DNA of 64,000 nt, taken from NCBI RefSeq assembly GCF_026262505.1, contig NC_067203.1:3968001-4032000 (forward strand), given 5' to 3'. The notes under the pieces are model-generated. The model was not told where the DNA came from. It did not search any database and saw only the letters and a list, made by a program, of their open reading frames with translations. Of this stretch, positions 1 through 10,096 are shown one piece after another. This DNA comes from Trichomonas vaginalis G3. Its lineage: Eukaryota > Parabasalia > Trichomonadida > Trichomonadidae. The position numbers were made by a program, and so were the translations under genes. Every line of letters starts with the position of its first letter. Position 1 is the first letter of the stretch.

Positions 1-2
1 TC

Positions 3-1049
3 ATCTCTTCAAAATGCAAATGTTTCTTTATCAGCGTAAAACTCGAAGGAAGTCCCAAAGGTTCACGCAATTTACTATTCTATGCACCACCATATTGTGC
101 TTTAATGGATGAATCAATCCCAGAACTTGAAGTTTTACCATCAAATACCGAATTTACTTTTGAAGATCGCTATATCACAGTTACAACATCATTTTCCGAA
201 AGAAGATTCTCTATCAAATCGAAACTTGACATTTTTAAGAATATAATTCAAACAGATTTTAATTCCGCATCGGTACCATTTTTATTATCGATTTTGGGAT
301 GCGACAGAAGATTGTCTGTTAACACAATGGCCGAAACATTCGTTTACAATACACTTTACAATGATAATTTCTTACTTTCATTTTATTTCCTTCCTGCTGA
401 GCTGAATAGCACTCCAGAAGTAATTGAAAACTGGGTTAAAGCATCTATGCCGATGATTGACTCGCTAATGGCACAGCTTTACCATATATTTATTAATGAT
501 AAAGATATTACAAGGATAAAGAACCCAACACGCCTCTTCCCCTTCTTAGTGACCAAACAGATTTTATCAATGGACGAGTATTTCATGCAATTTGTCACAT
601 TTTTATCAGGAACAACGATAGATCTTTGCAACACGTTCCTCAGAGGCCTAGAACAAGTTACATTCAATGCAAGGACACTCATGATACTCCATATTATTTA
701 TTACGAGACAAGTCTCAAATATCCAGATTCACAATTCCCTCTAAAGATGGTTAGCATTGCTTTGTTCAATGCTTCGATACATCCTCTTGCTCTTGAGAAG
801 AATCCTGTATTTAGTATTGAAGAATTGAAGTATTTGCTGGAATTCCAACAAACGGCCATTGCTCTTGACAATTTGAAGAAGTACGAAAAGATTTTGAGCC
901 AATACAAGAAACAACCAAGGGATTACGAACCAGCAAGAAGAGGTGCAACTTCTACTGATGCATTTGAGTACATTTTAGGTGTCGCAGAGAAGAATGTGTC
1001 ACAGTTCTTGAATGTTTCAAGAATCATGGAAAAAATCAATTATGTTTAA
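3..1049 (+). CDS. hypothetical protein, 5' end outside window
   Basis: The frame is open from the first bases of the window through the ATG at 105 and ends at 1049, so the gene probably starts upstream of the window; the codons before 105 read as ordinary protein. At least 349 residues are visible. The sequence is mixed alpha-helical with several hydrophobic helices around residues 85-260 of the 314-residue part, no signal peptide or clear membrane span, and a Lys/Arg-rich C-terminus. I do not recognise the family. An alpha-helical regulatory domain such as a RasGAP-like fold is conceivable but unsupported by motifs. The stop is followed by AT-rich sequence without a nearby gene. It is a real gene by its length and lack of low complexity. 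Confidence 0.75.
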   Translation: MSSKCKCFFISVKLEGSPKGSRNLLFYAPPYCALMDESIPELEVLPSNTEFTFEDRYITVTTSFSERRFSIKSKLDIFKNIIQTDFNSASVPFLLSILGCDRRLSVNTMAETFVYNTLYNDNFLLSFYFLPAELNSTPEVIENWVKASMPMIDSLMAQLYHIFINDKDITRIKNPTRLFPFLVTKQILSMDEYFMQFVTFLSGTTIDLCNTFLRGLEQVTFNARTLMILHIIYYETSLKYPDSQFPLKMVSIALFNASIHPLALEKNPVFSIEELKYLLEFQQTAIALDNLKKYEKILSQYKKQPRDYEPARRGATSTDAFEYILGVAEKNVSQFLNVSRIMEKINYV

Positions 1050-1586
1050 TTGTTTATTATTTATTTATTTTTGTAAAAATTGTAGATCTACCTTCATTTA
1101 GCTTTTTTTTAAGAGTTCATTTAGTACATTCTGGTATGCTCTCATAATATCAGTGCAGACTCTCAGAAATAAGTTGAAGACTGAAGAATTCCTTATATAA
1201 ACTGTCTGCATGAAGATTTCTACTCTTTTCTTTATATACAACTTATTTCGGGCACTCTATCTTTATTTTAATAGCAAAATAGTATAACAACTGTATTAGA
1301 AACGATATTGTGATCTTTAAAAAACTTTTTCAAAACCAAAACACTAAGAATACACTTAATCTTAATATCTCATTATTGATGAAGAAGCTACCATGCTAAA
1401 TCACTTTTTGGCACCCTTTTTATTCAATAATAAATACCTTTATAAAACGTTGTTTAATATGATAGCATTTCAACATTTTGCTTTACATATCTAATATTGT
1501 TATTCACTAGGGGTTAACATCTTTCTATGACAAATCAAACGAGAGATAGAGAAAGTCAGAGAGTGGTAAGTGCACCATTAAAAAAA
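1050..1586. other. intergenic, no gene seen
   Basis: AT-rich spacer between two convergent genes. The only structure I see is a weak inverted pair, AATAAGTTG near 1168 and CAACTTATT near 1239, with a nested GCAGAC/GTCTGC pair. It could be a decayed palindromic element. No RNA gene or open frame stands out. Confidence 0.4.
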
Positions 1587-2558
1587 TTAAGAAGTCAGAG
1601 ATGCGACACTTTCTTCAAAACTTTGAAGACGAATAAACTCCGTGAACATAATTTTATTCCCTTTGTCAAGATGAACGAAATAGTTTCCTAGTGGACAGAG
1701 TTCTGTTGAAAGAAGATCAAGTTCAAGCGAAACTTCATTGTTAGGCCCAATTATAATATCTTGATCTGGATTGTATAATAGTTCTGTAGTATCAATATAT
1801 GAGTTAGATACTCTCATCGAAGCGCTATAAACTCCAAACAAATATTGATCGTTTTGTTTGTTATTTGCAATGAAACTGTTTTCTAAAATAAGAGAACAAT
1901 CATAGCAAAAAATCATTCCAATAATATTATCAGGATTAGAAACAGTATTGTTTATGAAAACAATGCTGTCATATATTGTTGGATTGTTCGTCGCCAAACA
2001 AATTCTTGAGTCTGCATAATTTTCATCAATAATTGAATATTTTATTGAAGTATCTCCTTGTCCTACTTCAAATGCTGTATTATACTGGCAATGATTTCTT
2101 GTAATATTGTTTTGAGATAATGAAATATTACCATATTTTATGTAAAATGTATCAGATCCACTTCGATCCTCTCGATTGCTATAAGTTATCGATGAATCAT
2201 GAACTTCATTGAGGTTTGCTGGTTTATTTTGTAAAAAAATGTAGCAAAATGTTCCCTGTTCTGGAGATTTAGATCCGAAACTGCAAACTTTTCGAATAGA
2301 ACTTTGGCCCTGACTGATGTAAATAGATCCACCTTCGATATTTCGGGATGAGTTTTCGAAGGTATTTGTCGAAATAAGTGACTTAAGATCAGAAGCAGAG
2401 AGAATAATAACTCCTTCACTGCCAAGGTTGCAAAAGTAGACTTTACATACATAAAAGTCACAGGTTTTATCTATGTATTTTTGGTTTTGAGAATAAATTT
2501 GGTTAGTATATTCCGATTTGTAGACATCTTTCAATTCAAGACTTGAAAAATGGAGCAA
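1587..2558 (-). CDS. Pmp-like right-handed beta-helix protein
   Basis: A 323-residue frame rich in Asn, Ser, Ile and Thr with repeated short strands of the type I-x-x-S-x-I/F-x-x-N, as in right-handed parallel beta-helix proteins. Trichomonads carry a large family of such proteins, described as chlamydial Pmp-like, which are candidate surface or secreted proteins. Cys residues are scattered (CDFYVCK, CYDCS). No signal peptide is obvious at the N-terminus, and no C-terminal membrane anchor is visible, so this may be a shortened member. Part of its 5' half is duplicated, in degraded form, at about 6,986-7,258 and 10,097-10,345, always upstream of a BspA-like copy. The family call is firm in type but not in function. 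Confidence 0.6.
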   Translation of the reverse strand: MLHFSSLELKDVYKSEYTNQIYSQNQKYIDKTCDFYVCKVYFCNLGSEGVIILSASDLKSLISTNTFENSSRNIEGGSIYISQGQSSIRKVCSFGSKSPEQGTFCYIFLQNKPANLNEVHDSSITYSNREDRSGSDTFYIKYGNISLSQNNITRNHCQYNTAFEVGQGDTSIKYSIIDENYADSRICLATNNPTIYDSIVFINNTVSNPDNIIGMIFCYDCSLILENSFIANNKQNDQYLFGVYSASMRVSNSYIDTTELLYNPDQDIIIGPNNEVSLELDLLSTELCPLGNYFVHLDKGNKIMFTEFIRLQSFEESVASLTS

Positions 2559-2799
2559 TTTCGATATGTATGAGATTTATTGAATTGAATACAATTTATT
2601 TTCGCACAAATTTTTGATTTAATAAAATGTATTGTTTGAAAGGACGAATTTATGAAAAATGAAATCTTCTTTTTGATTGTACTTCATTTTCCACTCGCCA
2701 ATGTTAATAATGAACGTTCCATTGACATGCACAGCAAATATGTTGAGTAGGAATTTTTTCGATTGGCATATTTGATACATAGAAAAAACGTTTTTAGAT

Positions 2800-2937
2800 T
2801 TACACACTAACAAACAGATATTTTTATTTAATTTCATCACAAATTAATGATGTTACAACAGGATTTACTAATTTTTGTCTTTCATTTGCTGCTTTAATCT
2901 TGTTAGTGACATTTGGACTTAGCATACCTCTAACAAG
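2800..2937 (-). pseudogene. stray copy of the giant coiled-coil gene 3' end
   Basis: This stretch matches the 3' end and downstream flank of the 2,499-residue coiled-coil gene (about 12,075-12,260) at most positions: the shared ACTAACAAACA stretch, then the antisense of residues near the C-terminus (the part reading roughly ANERQKLVNAVV). About 45 bp including the last codons are missing here. It joins directly to the common upstream sequence of the BspA copies at a TTCCATTTCAT motif. It is a by-product of the segmental duplication that made the BspA array, not a gene. Confidence 0.75.
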
Positions 2938-2984
2938 ATTTCCATTTCATAGTATTTGATCAGTTTCTATCCGCTTTTTGAATT

Positions 2985-4241
2985 TTGTGGGAGAAGATTG
3001 ATCGATTAAGGTTAAAAGTCAAAACTTTATCTCTGAGTCAAAAATTTACATATATCAACTATGGATCAAACTATATACAAATTGGAGATGGACAGAATCC
3101 CTGCATATCGGGTATAGAAGGACCTTTTGAAGTTCCAGCACAAGTTGATTCCAAAGATGTTGTTTCAATTGGTGACTATGCATTTTTTCAATGCAAAATT
3201 ACTAGTATCAAACTACCTGATACAATTCTATATATTGGCACCTGTTCATTTCAAGAGTGTAAACTAACAGAATTTATTTGTCCAAAAAATGTCATTGAAG
3301 TTAGACAATATGCATTTAAAAACTCATTATGCTTATTTGCTGATTTTAGCCAAACAAAACTCAAACAATTCAGAGATGTTCAGCATTTTGCTGGTTGTAA
3401 AATCGAAAATATTCTTCTTCCAGATAGTTTAGAAAATATTGCAGTCCATATGTTTTACTGGGCAAACCTTAGAAACGTTACGATTCCGAGATCATGTAAA
3501 GCAATTTATAACGGAGCATTTATATGTTGTGTGTATTTAGAAGAATTTTTTTCAGAAAGTCCTGAATTCATTGTCAATAATAAAGTTCTTTACAGCAAAG
3601 ATTATAAATTTTTGCTTGGTTATCCATGCAATTGTAACATAGAGTTACTTCCAACTGTCATAGGTATTTCAGAAGCCAAAGGTTTTTCTGGTACTTCTTT
3701 TGTCAATATTACTATAAAACTCCCTCTTAAGACGATTTTAAGTCATGCATTTAGATGTTGCCCTAATCTTGAATATGCTGATTTGAGTTGTACAAAAGTA
3801 ACTGCAATTTACAATGCAATATTTTATGAATCAAAAAAATTAAAAACAGTGATCTTACCTCCTCTTCTAAGAAGAATTGATATATATTGTTTCTGCCGTA
3901 CAAATATCATTGAGCTCATCATTCCTCCTGGTGTTTCTTATATAGTGCCGAATGCTTTTGAAAATACTAAAATAACTGATATATATTATTGTGGAACGAG
4001 CACTTTTGGTTCAACTTTTTTGGATAGAACTGATATAAACATACATGTCTCAGAATATTTCTCCAAATCAGCAACTAAATTTTTAGGTTGTCCGATTGTT
4101 GATAGAACATTTACATGTCCAGATTATCTATGTCTTAATTTGATCGATCAATCATTTATGGATTGCCCATCAATGAATAGTTGTATCTATAGTCATTTTT
4201 ATCCAAGTATTTTGTTATATACTGTAATGATTGTAATGTAA
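2985..4241 (+). CDS. BspA-like leucine-rich-repeat protein, copy 1
   Basis: An open frame of about 418 codons made of TpLRR/LRR_5-type repeats (pattern I-x-x-Y/C-A-F-x-x-C-x-L/I-x-x-I-x-I/L-P-x-x/S-V/L-x-x-I). Such BspA-like proteins are the largest surface-protein family of trichomonads and are linked to adhesion. An N-terminal half of typical repeats is followed by a central segment and more repeats. The C-terminus is Cys-rich and ends in a short hydrophobic stretch, too short for a sure membrane span. No in-frame ATG exists near the start: the frame opens with non-ATG codons, and the first in-frame Met lies about 158 codons in. Copies 2 and 3 show the same trait. The real start may be missing, upstream or non-AUG, so the copy may be inactive. 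Confidence 0.7.
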   Translation: MWEKIDRLRLKVKTLSLSQKFTYINYGSNYIQIGDGQNPCISGIEGPFEVPAQVDSKDVVSIGDYAFFQCKITSIKLPDTILYIGTCSFQECKLTEFICPKNVIEVRQYAFKNSLCLFADFSQTKLKQFRDVQHFAGCKIENILLPDSLENIAVHMFYWANLRNVTIPRSCKAIYNGAFICCVYLEEFFSESPEFIVNNKVLYSKDYKFLLGYPCNCNIELLPTVIGISEAKGFSGTSFVNITIKLPLKTILSHAFRCCPNLEYADLSCTKVTAIYNAIFYESKKLKTVILPPLLRRIDIYCFCRTNIIELIIPPGVSYIVPNAFENTKITDIYYCGTSTFGSTFLDRTDINIHVSEYFSKSATKFLGCPIVDRTFTCPDYLCLNLIDQSFMDCPSMNSCIYSHFYPSILLYTVMIVM

Positions 4242-4502
4242 AATGAAAAGCTATATTTATTTGTATTTTTAGTTGAGACCTGATTTCGGATGTTTCAAAT
4301 TTCCAGTTATGAGTATTTAAGATTCCAATGTTTTTATTCAGTTATCTGGTAGAATCATTATGGTCAAAAAAATTTAATTGGCACATGCTTTAACTACGTA
4401 TTTGAGAAAATATCAGTAAAAATCATAAAGATTATGTATACTTTAAGAATTTGTTGATGTTAAATATATTTTATTCATTGAATGTAAGAAAAAAATAAAT
4501 GA

Positions 4503-6152
4503 TTAGAGTTCTTCAGATGTAACAATAGTTCCACCCCATTCAATGACTGTGAAACCATCACGATTGAATGTTGGAAGTTTTTGTGGTTCAATTTCACATG
4601 AGTAGTCTAGAGGGAGAGCTGCGAAGAAGACTCTGTTGATGTTGTCTGGTTTCGGTTCGACATTCATTGGACACATGTTGTCGAAGTTTTCGAACTGGAA
4701 GCATACTTTGACATATTTGTATCCACAAAGCTTCGGACACCAGTATGTGACAAAATCACATATCTCTGAGTCGTTGAGGTTCATGGACTTCAGCTTATCC
4801 TCGAAGAAAGAGACACTATCTTCGCCTTTGATGATGAATCCTTTGTCCATGTTGAGAATAGGATAGAAGAGTGTTTCCCAGAAGAGATATCTCATCTTCT
4901 TCCCTTTGTGGACGATCTCGCCTGATGGGAGTGCTTTCACATTCCACGTGTTATCTTCGTCGAATGAAGGATATACAAAAGAAAAATCACCATCATTGAT
5001 TTTGATACTTACCTTTGTATCGATTTCTTCCTTTGGATACAAATGGATCACTGGTTTTCCACCGCGTAATCTATAAAGAAGATAAAGTATGTCTCCATAT
5101 TTAACATTATAATCATTTAATGTATTTCCTTCTTCTATTTGTCTTACAGCAAAAATTAGTCTTTGCCGATCTGGAGGGAAACCTTTTTCTTTTTCTTGAA
5201 TCATATCTTTCAAATCTTCAATCCTTCAATTGAGATCAATGTTTTCAAATATAAATTCTCTTCCAGCCTTAGTCTTAATTGTAATTGAATTAGCTGAGCT
5301 CGGAGGAGAAGCATTTTCTGATTTGGTCCAAGTAAGGGTGAGTCCATCACCATAAAGAACATTATAATCCTTTAATGTTTTACCATTTTCCATGGCCTTT
5401 CCCAAAAAACATAGTTTTTGTTGATCTGGAGAGAGATCCATTTTGTCTTGTATCAAAGCTTTCAATTCTTCGACTCTATAATTGAGATCAATATTTTCAA
5501 GTTTCGTGCGTATTCCATCAAGATCCATTATTTCAATTATTTTTTCTGTGAAAGGATAATATCTTTTAATAGCAAGAAAATTTGAATTATTCTGAACATT
5601 ATATTCTTTTAATGTATGACCATCAATTAAACGCTGACAAAGATAGTAAATATCTATATATTTAATGGACTTATCAATTTTCTTCAGAACTAATGATCTA
5701 AAAACTTCAACTCTAATATTTAAATCAATGTTTTCGAACAACCGATTCCCATTTGGTGTATCCACATAAATACGGATATATTCAGGAACAGAAGATTGAG
5801 ATTTGTCATTTTTGATTTGCGGAATTTCTCGTTGAAGCTTGCTTTGGTAGAAAGAAAATAGTGAATCAAGAATTTGAATTCCGAGGATTGATGTAATTGT
5901 TGTAGAAATTTCAATTGCTTCTTCTTGACTATTGAAATCTTTTAAATGCGCACGACTAAGCATTATCAATATGTCTGCTTTCCCATGATAATTTGAAAGA
6001 TTTGTGAATAATGTTGCAAATTCGGATGAACTTAATTTTGCATAATTAAGAATTTTAGCTATCTGTTGAGGACTTCTTGTCGATAGGAATGTATCATTAT
6101 CAACATAATCAGATATATTTCTAGCAAGCTCTTTCCAGTCTGGTTCCATCAA
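4503..6152 (-). CDS. tandem ubiquitin-like protein fused to bacterial-like domain, one in-frame TGA
   Basis: From ATG at 6152: residues 1-110 are an alpha-helical N-terminal domain. Ubiquitin-like repeats follow at about 125-200, 205-280 and 291-365, each with E-N-I-D-L-N, a helix, and L-K-E/D-Y-N-V-x-Y-G/N. The third repeat ends in RLRGG, the ubiquitin C-terminus. After RLRGG comes a domain of about 180 residues beginning KPVIHLYP and ending in GFTVIEWGG, with YLFWE between. I remember this motif series from an uncharacterised bacterial protein family. The whole region is one frame except for a TGA at 5228-5226 inside the third repeat, just after ENIDLN; the two parts otherwise read 308 and 236 residues. 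The TGA may mark a recent pseudogene, a sequence error or a minor allele. The RLRGG junction suggests cleavage by deubiquitinases, which is inference. Confidence 0.75.
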
Positions 6153-6495
6153 ATTTAAAATTTACGACTTTTACCTGAATTTTTTTAACAATAATTTCAG
6201 TCTTTTTTGCTCATAAATTCCCTATAACATATCCAACCCTACAAATGTAAAATAAAGAAAATTTAAAATTACCACTTCTAATTCAATATTTGAAATTTTT
6301 TTCGATTAAATTTGAAGATTTCAAAATCATGGGGATTTTAATAAGTTTTGCATAATGAAATTTAAATCTTATGAAAATCTGATAAATATCATATAAAAGA
6401 GGTAGAAAATATTCCATTTATTTCTAATTATTTATTTTGCCCAAGTCGAATGATTTTAATTAATTCATTCAGAAAATACAATTTACATAGCCAAT

Positions 6496-6985
6496 ATGTG
6501 TAATAACATAGAAAGATTCATCTTCTTCACTGAAAGCGATGGATGTAAAAACTTAAAATCAATTTATATCCATATGAGCACATAGAATATTCGTTACTTG
6601 AATTATGTTGTTATAATGGCGCTGTTGATTGCGTTAAGTTATTAAGAACCAAATTTAACTCCGAAATAACCGCAGCATGCCTTCAATTATCATTTTTAGG
6701 TGGAAATCAAGAGATTATGAGCTAATGCTTGAAATAACAGATATGCAATTATATTTCACATGATTTTGACTTTTTTACTTTCTTGACGAATGAGTATAAT
6801 ATATAAATCAATTTAAACTATTGCATTGAGTATTACAATCTTGATAAATATGGGCAAAACGAACTTCGTAATTCATCGAATATTAATCGATGCGAAATAA
6901 TAAGATTTCTTCTTTCTCAAGATGCAATATAAACGAAATGAATGAAGATGGAGATACCGCTCATCATATTGCCAAACGTTCCTAG
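6496..6985 (+). pseudogene. ankyrin/DUF3447-type gene remnant, unit 2
   Basis: Translated pieces in several frames read as the trichomonad ankyrin-repeat family with an N-terminal DUF3447-like region: a stretch reading SLLELCCYNGAVDCVKLLR near 6590, then CLQLSFLGGNQEIM, then a final degenerate ankyrin repeat ending near AHHIAKRS. The middle is missing compared with the copy at 9,420-10,096, where about 330 bp of ankyrin repeats lie between the same flanks; the loss is consistent with deletion between the repeated words ATAAATATGGGCAAAA. Several stops and shifts are present. It abuts, back to front, the beta-helix remnant. Not functional. Confidence 0.65.
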
Positions 6986-7258
6986 TTCTGGAGATTTAGA
7001 TCAGAAATTGCAAATTTTTCGAATAGATCTTTGGCTTTGACTGATATAAATAGATTTCACTTCACCATTTCTAAATAATTGAATTAAGATCTAAAACAGA
7101 TAGAATTATAATTCCTTTATTACAAAAGTTGCGAAAGTAGATTTTGTATTCATAAAAGTCGCCGGTTTTGTCTTCAATATTGAGAAAAAAAAATGGAATG
7201 TGTATTCCCATTTGTAGACTTCTTTCCATTCATGCCATGATAAATGTATTGAATTAAA
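6986..7258 (-). pseudogene. beta-helix gene fragment, unit 2
   Basis: This block aligns by eye with 2,248-2,585, the 5' half of the intact beta-helix gene (shared words such as TTCTGGAGATTTAGATC and TTTTCGAATAGA). It has many substitutions and small gaps and no long open frame. It sits upstream of BspA copy 2 as the intact gene sits upstream of copy 1, so the duplicated unit was originally beta-helix gene (minus strand) plus BspA gene (plus strand). Confidence 0.7.
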
Positions 7259-7400
7259 GATTTTAAATATATAACATTAGTATTGTTCCAATTTTGAAAT
7301 CAAAAGAACCAGATCATTTTCAAATTCCTTGTTTTATCAAACAAAAAATAACATGGAGAATACATTTATTTGGGAAACGAATTTAAATATTTAAGATTTT

Positions 7401-7472
7401 TCATATTTCTTCGGACTATTTCAGAGAATTGAACTCAAGCTCAATTCTCTGAAACATTCCGAAGAAATATGA
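7401..7472. repeat. long hairpin palindrome (family member 1)
   Basis: A near-perfect inverted repeat of about 33 bp per arm: TCATATTTCTTCGGACTATT... folds on ...CATTCCGAAGAAATATGA, with core TTCAGAGAATTGA / TCAATTCTCTGAA. The core is shared with the hairpin at 57,664-57,728. A second smaller hairpin (GCTCAATTTTAA / TTAAAATTGAGC) follows at 7,499-7,529. No coding role; likely a palindromic repeat or decayed mobile element. Confidence 0.8.
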
Positions 7473-7601
7473 ACGCCTGTCATAACTTTCAATGATTAGC
7501 TCAATTTTAACGGAACCTTAAAATTGAGCATTGAAAAGTCTAGACAGGCTTCCATTTCATTGAATTTTATCAATTACTATCCACTTTTTCAATTCTATTT
7601 C

Positions 7602-8085
7602 ATTCAATAATATTACCACAGTTTTCTTCCAAACCATCTCAATTTTTCTTGTAAACTTCAGAAAATAAGTAAAAAAAAAGAAGTCTTTACTCAAACAAAA
7701 TAATAATATTAATAGTGTAGTAAGAGATACCAGATGGAGACATACTTGGGTGCAACAGGTATTGCCCATTATGTGTTAATATCTTGAATGAGTTTTTCAA
7801 GATCTGTGTTTTCTGGGAAGTTAGCGCGTCTCAATGTAGGACTCCATCAGATGGTGCGACGCTACGGTAAATCTTTAAGGGAGAATAAGTCTATGCAAAA
7901 AATGAGAATTGAGAAAAACCGAATTTTTTCAAGGAAATATAGTCGCCCAATAAAAACATTTTCTTATTATTATCAAGTTTTTAACTTTTTAAGACATTCT
8001 ATTTTTTTTCACTTTTTTATGAAGTTTACAGAAAAAAATTTTGATTTTTTTTTCAGACAACTGTGGTGGAACATTATTGAAGGGA
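7602..8085. mobile_element. insertion with diverged inverted ends in duplicated unit 2
   Basis: Unit 3 (10,600-10,680) and unit 1 (2,941-3,020) run straight from the common leader into the BspA frame, whereas unit 2 has an extra 0.5 kb. The extra block begins TTCAATAATATTACCACAG and ends with an approximate inverse (CTGTGGTGGAACATTATTGAA). About 80 bp inside each end are also complementary with gaps. It has no convincing gene; two open frames of 70 and 109 codons are low-complexity. I see no clear target duplication. It looks like a non-autonomous inverted-repeat element. Confidence 0.5.
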
Positions 8086-8098
8086 TATATAATTCTAA

Positions 8099-8143
8099 TC
8101 ATTCTTCCAAAAATTGAGCTCCGCTCAATTTTTGGAAGAATGA
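8099..8143. repeat. perfect hairpin, 21 bp arms
   Basis: TCATTCTTCCAAAAATTGAGC is followed, after TCC, by its exact reverse complement. It lies between the insertion and BspA copy 2. The form (perfect arms, 3-base loop) matches other intergenic hairpins in the window. Confidence 0.85.
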
Positions 8144-8170
8144 TGTTAATTTTGTGACAGATAATTGAGG

Positions 8171-9407
8171 GGTTAAGGTTAATGATAAAACTTTATCTCT
8201 GAGTCAAAAATTTACTTATATCAACTATGGATCAAACTATATACAAATTGGAGATGGACAGAATCCCTGTATATCAGATATAGAAGGGGCTTTTGAAGTT
8301 CCATCACAAGTTGATTCCAAAGATGTAGTTTCAATTGGTGACTATGCATTTTTTCAATGCAAAATTACTACCATCAAACTACCTGATACCATCCTTTTTA
8401 TTGGTGTACGTTCATTTCAAGAGTGTAAACTAACTGAATTTATTTGTCCCAAAAATGTCATTGAAGTCAAACAATATGCATTTAAAGACTGTTCATGCTT
8501 ATTTGCTGATTTTAGTCAAACAAAACTCAAACAATTCACTGATGTTCAGCATTTTCATAGTAGTGCCATTGAAAATATTCTTCTCCCAGATAGTTTAGAA
8601 GCTATTGCAGATCATATGTTTTTCTGGTCAAATATTAGAAACATAACAATTCCGAGATCATGTAAAGCAATTTATAACGGAGCATTTATATGTTGTGTGT
8701 ATTTAGAAGAATTTTTTTCAGAAAGTCCTGAATTCATTGTCAATAATAAAGTTCTTTACAGCAAAGATTATAAATTTTTGCTTGGTTATCCATGCAATTG
8801 TAACATAGAGTTACTTCCAACTGTCATAGGTATTTCAGAAACCAAAGGTTTTTCTGGTACTTCTTTTGTCAATATCACTATAAATTTCCCTCTTAAGACG
8901 ATTTTAAGTTATGCATTTAGATGTTGCCCTAATCTTGAATACATTGATCTGAGTTGTACAAAAGTTACTGCAATTTATAATGCAATATTTTATGAATCAA
9001 GAAAATTAAAAACAGTGATATTACCTCCGCTGCTAAGAAGTATTGATATATATTGTTTCTGCCGTACAAATATCATTGAGCTCATCATTCCTCCTGGTGT
9101 TTCTTATATAGTGCCGAATGCTTTTCAAGAAACTCAAATAACTGATATATATTATTGTGGAACGAATACTTTTGGTTCTACTTCTTTGGCTAGAACAGAT
9201 GTAAAAATCCATGTTTCAGAATATTTCTCCAAATCAGCAACTAAATTTTTAGGTTGTCCGATTGTTGATAGAACATTTACATGTCCAGATTATCTATGTC
9301 TTAATTTGATCGATCAATCATTTATGGATTGCCCATCAATGAATAGTTGTATCTATAGTCATTTTTATCCAAGTATTTTGTTATATACTGTAATGATTGT
9401 AATGTAA
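8171..9407 (+). CDS. BspA-like leucine-rich-repeat protein, copy 2
   Basis: The frame is open from a TGA just before 8171 to the stop at 9407, about 411 codons, with the same repeat order as copies 1 and 3. The first in-frame ATG is at 8616 (MFFWSNIR), which would give 263 residues lacking the N-terminal repeats. From about 8610 onward the DNA seems identical to copy 3, while the 5' part differs at many positions (for example VRSFQECK here against AYAFQKYK there). That pattern suggests recent gene conversion or unequal crossover limited to the 3' part. Surface LRR function is inferred from the family; activity is uncertain without a start codon. Confidence 0.6.
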
Positions 9408-9419
9408 AACGAAAAATTA

Positions 9420-10096
9420 TATTTAACTCCGAAATAACCTTAGCATGCCTTCATTTATCATTTTTAGGTAGAAATCAAGAGATTATGAGCTAATGCTTGA
9501 AATAACAAAAACCAAATAAAGAAAGTATGAGATATGCAATTATATTTCACATAACATTGACTTCATTACATTCTTGACGAATGAGTATAATATATAGATC
9601 AATTTAAACTATTGCATTGAGTATTACAATCTTGAATCATTTTTTGTTTACATTGATCAAACTTATAATGTTAGCAAATATTTTATTTATTCAATTATGT
9701 TTGAAATTCCTTCACTTTCAGAGAATTTTCTTTCACACGGTTCAAATATCAATTCTAAAAATTTTTATGGAAGAACATCAATTCATACATCAGCGTATAA
9801 AAATATTATTGATGACTGAGCTTCTTCTAGCCAACAGTGCAAATGTCAAATAAAAAGATAAAAATGGATCAACAGATCTTCATCGATCAGCCTTTGATAA
9901 TAACAAAGAAGCAGCAAGCTTCTTCTTGCAAATAATGCGGATATCAATATAAAAGATAAATATGGGCAAAACGAACTTCGTAATTCATCGAATATTAATC
10001 GATGCGAAATAATAAGATTTCTTCTTTCTCAAGATGCAATATAAACGAAATGAATGAAGATGGAGATACCGCTCATCATATTGCCAAACGTTCCTA
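9420..10096 (+). pseudogene. ankyrin/DUF3447-type gene remnant, unit 3
   Basis: A longer version of the remnant at 6,496-6,985. Pieces in different frames read as ankyrin repeats: a stretch like TELLLANSANVK near 9,820, then KDKNGSTDLHRSAFDNNKE, then NNADINIKDKYGQN, ending near AHHIAKRS. Stops and shifts break it in several places. Its presence before BspA copy 3, in the same order as unit 2, shows the two units were duplicated together. Not functional. Confidence 0.65.

Noticed and set aside
2619-2840. 73-codon minus-strand frame upstream of the beta-helix gene
   Set aside because: Low-complexity, overlaps the displaced coiled-coil gene tail and has no family resemblance.
7788-8117. 109-codon plus-strand frame inside the unit 2 insertion
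   Set aside because: Its C-terminal part is just the low-complexity inverted end of the element, and its N-terminal part matches nothing.
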